A DNA stretch of 18,957 nucleotides from NCBI GenBank assembly GCA_947624335.1, contig CANQJX010000008.1, positions 1-18,957 of the forward strand. Reading direction: 5' to 3'. This document shows positions 15,809 to 18,957 of this stretch, piece by piece. The position numbers and the translations under genes were made by a program. Source of the stretch: an uncultured Marvinbryantia sp. (GTDB lineage: Bacteria; Bacillota; Clostridia; Lachnospirales; Lachnospiraceae). How positions within the stretch are numbered: the stretch's first letter is position 1; each line of letters starts with the position of its first letter. The notes beneath the pieces are model-generated. The model had not been told where the DNA came from. It saw only the letters and a list, made by a program, of their open reading frames with translations, and ran no database searches.

Positions 15809-16642
15809 GTGGATAAAAAATTATTCGGAGATGCTTTTCGTCTCCCTCTATTTATACTGATCTTAATATTGGCGGCGGTTATGACAGAGGAGGTATTGCG
15901 CCTTCCTTTGCCTTTTCCGCCCGCGCTGATCCCGCTTGTCATCGGAGGGGGCTGCGTCTGTTACGATACGTTTCTGACGGTATGGCGGGAAAAAGAATTT
16001 ACCACCGGCATTCTGGTCGTCTTAGCGCTGATCGGCACGGTGTTTACCGGAGAATATATGGAGGGCGCGGAAGTTTCCTTTATGATGCTGCTCGGCGAAG
16101 GATTGGAAACATACGCCATGCGCCGCGCGCAAAGCGCCGCGGATCATGCGCTTGCCTGCGCCGGGGCAAAAAGCAGCGACGCGGAATTCTTTTTCCAGCA
16201 GAGCGGGGACCTGCAGCGCCTTACGGACCGCTTTGCCCGTTATTTTCTTCCGCTCATCCTCGCAATCTGTCTGCCGGTCTTTTTCGTCACGCGGGATATT
16301 CGCCGTGTAATGGCGATTTTCGTGATCGCCTGCCCCTGTTCTCTTGTGCTGTCCGGCCCGTCCGCCGTCCTCTCATGCGTAGAGAACGCGGCGCGAAACG
16401 GCGTTTTTTCCGGAAAAGAAAATGACAGCGCTGCTTACACGCAGGCCCTGCTTGCAAAAACGCGCACTGTCATTCTGGAAAATATTCTGTTGTTTGCTTT
16501 TCTTTTAAATCTGGCCGGTATCACGCTTTCCGCCCTTGGGCTTCTGCCCATGGTACTCGGAGCCGTTTTGCACAATATTTCAACCATATGTGTGCTTTGC
16601 AACTCCGCAAGGCTGGTGCGCTGGAAAAAAAAGGAGCCTTAG
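15809..16642 (+). CDS. Membrane-only P1B-type ATPase-like protein (no catalytic domains)
   Basis: 277 residues from the GTG at 15809-15811, preceded by GAGG with about 6 nt spacing (a TTG at 15782 would add 9 residues). It aligns along its length with the membrane core of heavy-metal P1B-ATPases. Helices 1-2 (about 11-60); the helix 3-4 region GEYMEGAEVSFMMLLGEGLETYAMRRA (81-107); LQRLTDRFARYF (135-146) leading into helix 5; helix 6 with the metal-site motif CPCSLVLSGPSA (175-186) and NAARNGVF; then ILENILLFAFLLNL and HNISTICVLCNSARLVRW (255-272), the last two helices. The actuator domain with TGE is replaced by about 25 residues (109-134). The phosphorylation and nucleotide domains with DKTGT are replaced by about 20 (201-220). 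It cannot hydrolyse ATP by the P-type mechanism. 28 bp after asnA, probably cotranscribed. Function unknown; a decayed gene is possible but the frame is intact. Confidence 0.85.
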   Translation: MDKKLFGDAFRLPLFILILILAAVMTEEVLRLPLPFPPALIPLVIGGGCVCYDTFLTVWREKEFTTGILVVLALIGTVFTGEYMEGAEVSFMMLLGEGLETYAMRRAQSAADHALACAGAKSSDAEFFFQQSGDLQRLTDRFARYFLPLILAICLPVFFVTRDIRRVMAIFVIACPCSLVLSGPSAVLSCVENAARNGVFSGKENDSAAYTQALLAKTRTVILENILLFAFLLNLAGITLSALGLLPMVLGAVLHNISTICVLCNSARLVRWKKKEP

Positions 16643-16653
16643 CTCCTTTTTTT
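16625..16653. terminator. Bidirectional terminator between convergent genes
   Basis: GGAGC (16633-16637), the loop CTTA and GCTCC (16642-16646), flanked by eight A and seven T, form a stem with a U run in either direction. The TAG stop of the upstream plus-strand gene falls in the loop and first stem base, and the ilvE stop begins at the other edge (16652-16654). It serves both the asnA unit and ilvE. Confidence 0.9.
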
Positions 16654-17722
16654 ATTTTACTTCTACCACCCAGCCGTGGGTATCTTTCAGTTTTCCAAGC
16701 TGGATACCGGTTACGGTATCGTACAGCTTCTGGCTTACTTCGCCGATCCCGCCGTCCGCAATCTGAAATACATCGTCTTCATAGCGCAGATGGCCTACCG
16801 GGGAAATAACCGCCGCCGTGCCGGTGCCCCATACTTCTTCGAGCGTACCGTTCTTTGCCGCCTCTTCCAGCTCGTCCACAGAAATGCGGCGTTCTTCTAC
16901 CGGAAGTCCCCATTCCTTGCACAGTTCAATGCAGGTATTTCTTGTGACGCCCGGAAGGATGCTGCCGTTTAACATCGGCGTTATTACTTTTCCGCTGATC
17001 TTAAAGAAGATGTTCATAGCGCCCACTTCTTCGATGTATTTTCGCTCTACGCCGTCCAGCCACAGAACCTGCGAATAGCCTTCTTCGTGCGCTTTGATCT
17101 GCGCCGCCATGGACGCCACATAGTTGCCGCCGGTCTTTGCCTCGCCGATTCCGCCTCTTACGGCCCTTACATACTCGTCTTCAATCCAGATCTTAACCGG
17201 ATCCAGCCCTTCCGGATAATAAGGGCCTACCGGAGAGAGAATGATGATAAATTTATAAGTATTGGACGGGCGAACGCCAAGGAACGGATCCGTCGCGATC
17301 ACAAACGGCCGGATGTAGAGGGATGTGCCCGGTTTGGTGGGGATCCATGCCTGATCTACTTTCACCAGCGTCTGGATGCCGTTTAAGAAATCATCCGCCG
17401 GAATCTGCGGGATTTCCAGACGTTTGTTGGAGTTATTCGCACGTTCAATATTTTTATCCGGGCGGAAAAGCAGGATTCTGCCGTCGTCCGACTTATACGC
17501 CTTTAACCCTTCAAACATTTCCTGCCCGTAATGGAACACCATCGCCGAAGGCTCCAGAGAAATATTCTGATACGGCATAATCTGCGGATCGTGCCAGCCT
17601 TTTTCGGTATCGTACTCCATCACATACATATGATCCGTAAAGATCGTACCGAATACCAGCGGATTGTCCTCTGTCGGAAGCGGCTTTGGATTCGTTGTTT
17701 TCGTAATCTTAATCTCTAACAT
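16652..17722 (-). CDS. ilvE: Branched-chain amino acid aminotransferase
   Basis: PLP enzyme of fold type IV that transfers amino groups between glutamate and the keto acids of Leu, Ile and Val. 356 residues, the longer (eukaryote-like/BCAT2) form common in Firmicutes. MVFHYGQEMFEGLKAY (61-76) and RPDKNIERANNSNKRL (87-102) are conserved substrate-side blocks. The PLP lysine is Lys196 in GEAKTGGNYVAS. EVGAMNIFF, LPGVTRN and EVWGTGTAAVISPVG hold the phosphate-binding and product loops. The start follows GAGGAGGG by 6 nt. It is monocistronic, next to gdhA whose product supplies glutamate, the amino donor. Confidence 0.97.
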   Translation of the reverse strand: MLEIKITKTTNPKPLPTEDNPLVFGTIFTDHMYVMEYDTEKGWHDPQIMPYQNISLEPSAMVFHYGQEMFEGLKAYKSDDGRILLFRPDKNIERANNSNKRLEIPQIPADDFLNGIQTLVKVDQAWIPTKPGTSLYIRPFVIATDPFLGVRPSNTYKFIIILSPVGPYYPEGLDPVKIWIEDEYVRAVRGGIGEAKTGGNYVASMAAQIKAHEEGYSQVLWLDGVERKYIEEVGAMNIFFKISGKVITPMLNGSILPGVTRNTCIELCKEWGLPVEERRISVDELEEAAKNGTLEEVWGTGTAAVISPVGHLRYEDDVFQIADGGIGEVSQKLYDTVTGIQLGKLKDTHGWVVEVK

Positions 17723-17737
17723 CTTTTTCCCTCCTCA

Positions 17738-17751
17738 GCGTGCGTACACGC
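17738..17751 (-). promoter_or_regulatory. Small hairpin in the ilvE leader
   Basis: GCGTG and CACGC form a 5-bp stem with a 4-nt loop immediately before the ilvE ribosome binding site. It is short and may simply keep the ribosome binding site open or stabilise the 5' end; no switch partner is seen. Confidence 0.35.
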
Positions 17752-17767
17752 ATTTTTTCTGAAATAA

Positions 17768-17796
17768 ATTATTGTACTTTTTCCCGGCAATGTCAA
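17768..17796 (-). promoter_or_regulatory. Promoter of ilvE
   Basis: Minus-strand TTGACA (17791-17796), a 17-bp spacer and AATAAT (17768-17773). The -35 box starts one base after the U run of the gdhA terminator. Leader of about 40 nt. Confidence 0.75.
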
Positions 17797-17797
17797 G

Positions 17798-17840
17798 AAA
17801 AAAGTTCCACGGACGGATCCTTCGACCCATCCGCGGAAAC
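17798..17840 (-). terminator. Terminator of gdhA
   Basis: On the minus strand the arms 17824-17840 and 17804-17819 form a stem of 16 pairs (some G-U) with one bulged U and the loop GAAG, followed by TTTTTT (17798-17803). It lies 24 bp after the gdhA stop. Confidence 0.9.
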
Positions 17841-17864
17841 CGTATTTTTTGCAGAAGTTGTGTC

Positions 17865-18957
17865 TTAAACAATCCCCTGCGCCGTCATCGCATCCACTAC
17901 CTTCTCAAAGCCCGCAATGTTCGCGCCAACCACATAATTGCCCGCAGCGCCGTATCTTTCCGCCGCATCCGCCATATTATGCGTAATGTTTACCATAATC
18001 TGTTTCAGCTTTGCGTCTACCTCCTCAAACGTCCAGCTTAAGCGCTCGCTGTTCTGGGACATTTCCAGAGCGGAGGTGGCAACGCCGCCTGCGTTGGCCG
18101 CTTTGCCCGGAGCAAAGATTACGCCGTTCGCCTGCAGATACTCGGTTGCCTCAAGGGTAGTCGGCATGTTTGCGCCCTCGCATACCGCCACGCAGCCGTT
18201 TGCTACAAGCTGTTTCGCATCGTCCAGCAGAAGTTCGTTCTGCGTTGCGCACGGCAGAGCCAGATCCGCCTTGATGCTCCAAACGCCTCTGCCCTCATGG
18301 TACTCGGAATTCGGACGGTAGTTCTTATATTCCGTCAGACGCGCACGCTTTACTTCTTTGATTTCTTTTAACGCTTCCACGTCGATTCCTTCCGGATCGT
18401 ATACCCAGCCGGTGGAATCCGCGCAGGTTACTACTTTCGCGCCAAGCTGATGCGCTTTCTGGATGGCGTAGGTCGCCACGTTTCCGGAGCCGGAAACAAC
18501 CGCCGTCATTCCTTTGATATCTTTTCCATTGATCTTCAGAAGTTCTTCCGTCAGATACAGAAGGCCGTAGCCGGTCGCTTCCGTTCTTGCCAGCGAACCG
18601 CCGAAGGACAGGCCCTTGCCCGTCAGCACGCCCTCGTAGCGTCCGGTCAGTCTCTTATACTGGCCGTAAAGATAACCGATCTCTCTTGCCCCGGTACCGA
18701 TGTCGCCCGCCGGAACATCCGTATCCGCGCCGATGTATTTATGGAGTTCCGTCATAAAGCTCTGGCAGAACGCCATAACTTCTCTGTCGGATTTTCCTTT
18801 CGGATCAAAGTCGGAACCGCCCTTGCCGCCGCCGATCGGCAACCCGGTCAGAGAGTTTTTGAAAATCTGCTCAAACCCAAGAAATTTGATGATGCCAAGA
18901 TTAACGGACGGATGAAGGCGAAGCCCTCCCTTATAGGGACCAATCGCGCTGTTAAAC
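17865..18957 (-). CDS. gdhA: NADP-type glutamate dehydrogenase, C-terminal 363 residues
   Basis: Interconverts 2-oxoglutarate plus ammonia and glutamate; hexameric cytosolic enzyme. The reading frame enters from the right edge (about 80 N-terminal residues are outside), starting FNSAIGPYKGGLRLHPSVNLG, the substrate-binding segment. GLPIGGGKGGSDFDP holds the substrate lysine and DVPAGDIGTGAREIGYL the catalytic aspartate. VVSGSGNVATYAIQKA is the dinucleotide-binding loop. The C-terminus FEKVVDAMTAQGIV is that of the 445-450 residue small hexameric type. The coenzyme preference (NADPH) is inferred from overall similarity. The internal ATG at 18840-18842 is not the start. Confidence 0.97.
   Translation of the reverse strand, partial: FNSAIGPYKGGLRLHPSVNLGIIKFLGFEQIFKNSLTGLPIGGGKGGSDFDPKGKSDREVMAFCQSFMTELHKYIGADTDVPAGDIGTGAREIGYLYGQYKRLTGRYEGVLTGKGLSFGGSLARTEATGYGLLYLTEELLKINGKDIKGMTAVVSGSGNVATYAIQKAHQLGAKVVTCADSTGWVYDPEGIDVEALKEIKEVKRARLTEYKNYRPNSEYHEGRGVWSIKADLALPCATQNELLLDDAKQLVANGCVAVCEGANMPTTLEATEYLQANGVIFAPGKAANAGGVATSALEMSQNSERLSWTFEEVDAKLKQIMVNITHNMADAAERYGAAGNYVVGANIAGFEKVVDAMTAQGIV

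Noticed and set aside
15809..16642. Frameshifted full-length P-type ATPase
   Set aside because: No DKTGT, TGE or nucleotide-domain motifs appear in the other frames of this stretch, and the space between the retained segments is far too small to hold the missing domains.

Overview
The window looks like core chromosome of an anaerobic Firmicute, most likely a Lachnospiraceae-type clostridium. Reasons: an oxygen-sensitive class III ribonucleotide reductase, a T-box-controlled aspS-gatCAB operon, a clostridial-type GdhA, strong AGGAGG ribosome binding sites, and consensus TTGACA/TATAAT promoters in DNA of medium GC. No tRNA, rRNA, CRISPR array, insertion sequence or phage gene is visible. All genes run leftward (minus strand) except asnA and the gene after it (14770-16642).

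Left part (1-5461). Potassium uptake genes trkA and trkH, followed closely by a partial HerA-like ATPase (DUF853/YjgR type), form one leftward unit. Its promoter is at 3403-3430 and its roughly 108-nt leader can fold into a long stem. Upstream lies a gntR-ABC ATPase-ABC permease operon. Its perfect promoter is embedded in a 21-bp-arm inverted repeat, which is the expected arrangement for autorepression.

Middle (5510-9230). nrdD stands alone (no nrdG in the window) behind a promoter and two NrdR-box-like sites 32 bp apart. Next is a lipoprotein with a degenerate polysaccharide deacetylase (NodB-like) domain, with its own promoter and terminator.

Asparagine region (9237-16642). The leftward operon aspS-gatC-gatA-gatB is preceded by a complete T-box leader whose most likely specifier codon is AAC (Asn). 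The AspRS carries His at the position typical of non-discriminating enzymes. Together these describe the indirect route Asp -> Asp-tRNA(Asn) -> Asn-tRNA(Asn), switched on by uncharged tRNA(Asn). Divergently transcribed is asnA (free asparagine from aspartate and ammonia), with a strong hairpin just before its start codon. Behind asnA, in the same direction, is the oddest gene in the window: a P1B-type (heavy-metal) ATPase in which the whole membrane core including the CPC motif is kept, while both cytosolic catalytic parts (the actuator domain, and the phosphorylation plus nucleotide-binding domains) are missing in frame.

Right end (16633-18957). A bidirectional terminator separates this unit from convergent ilvE (branched-chain aminotransferase). 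ilvE has its own promoter placed right after the terminator of gdhA (glutamate dehydrogenase, 5' end outside the window). Several genes on the right half thus deal with Asp/Asn/Glu nitrogen metabolism.
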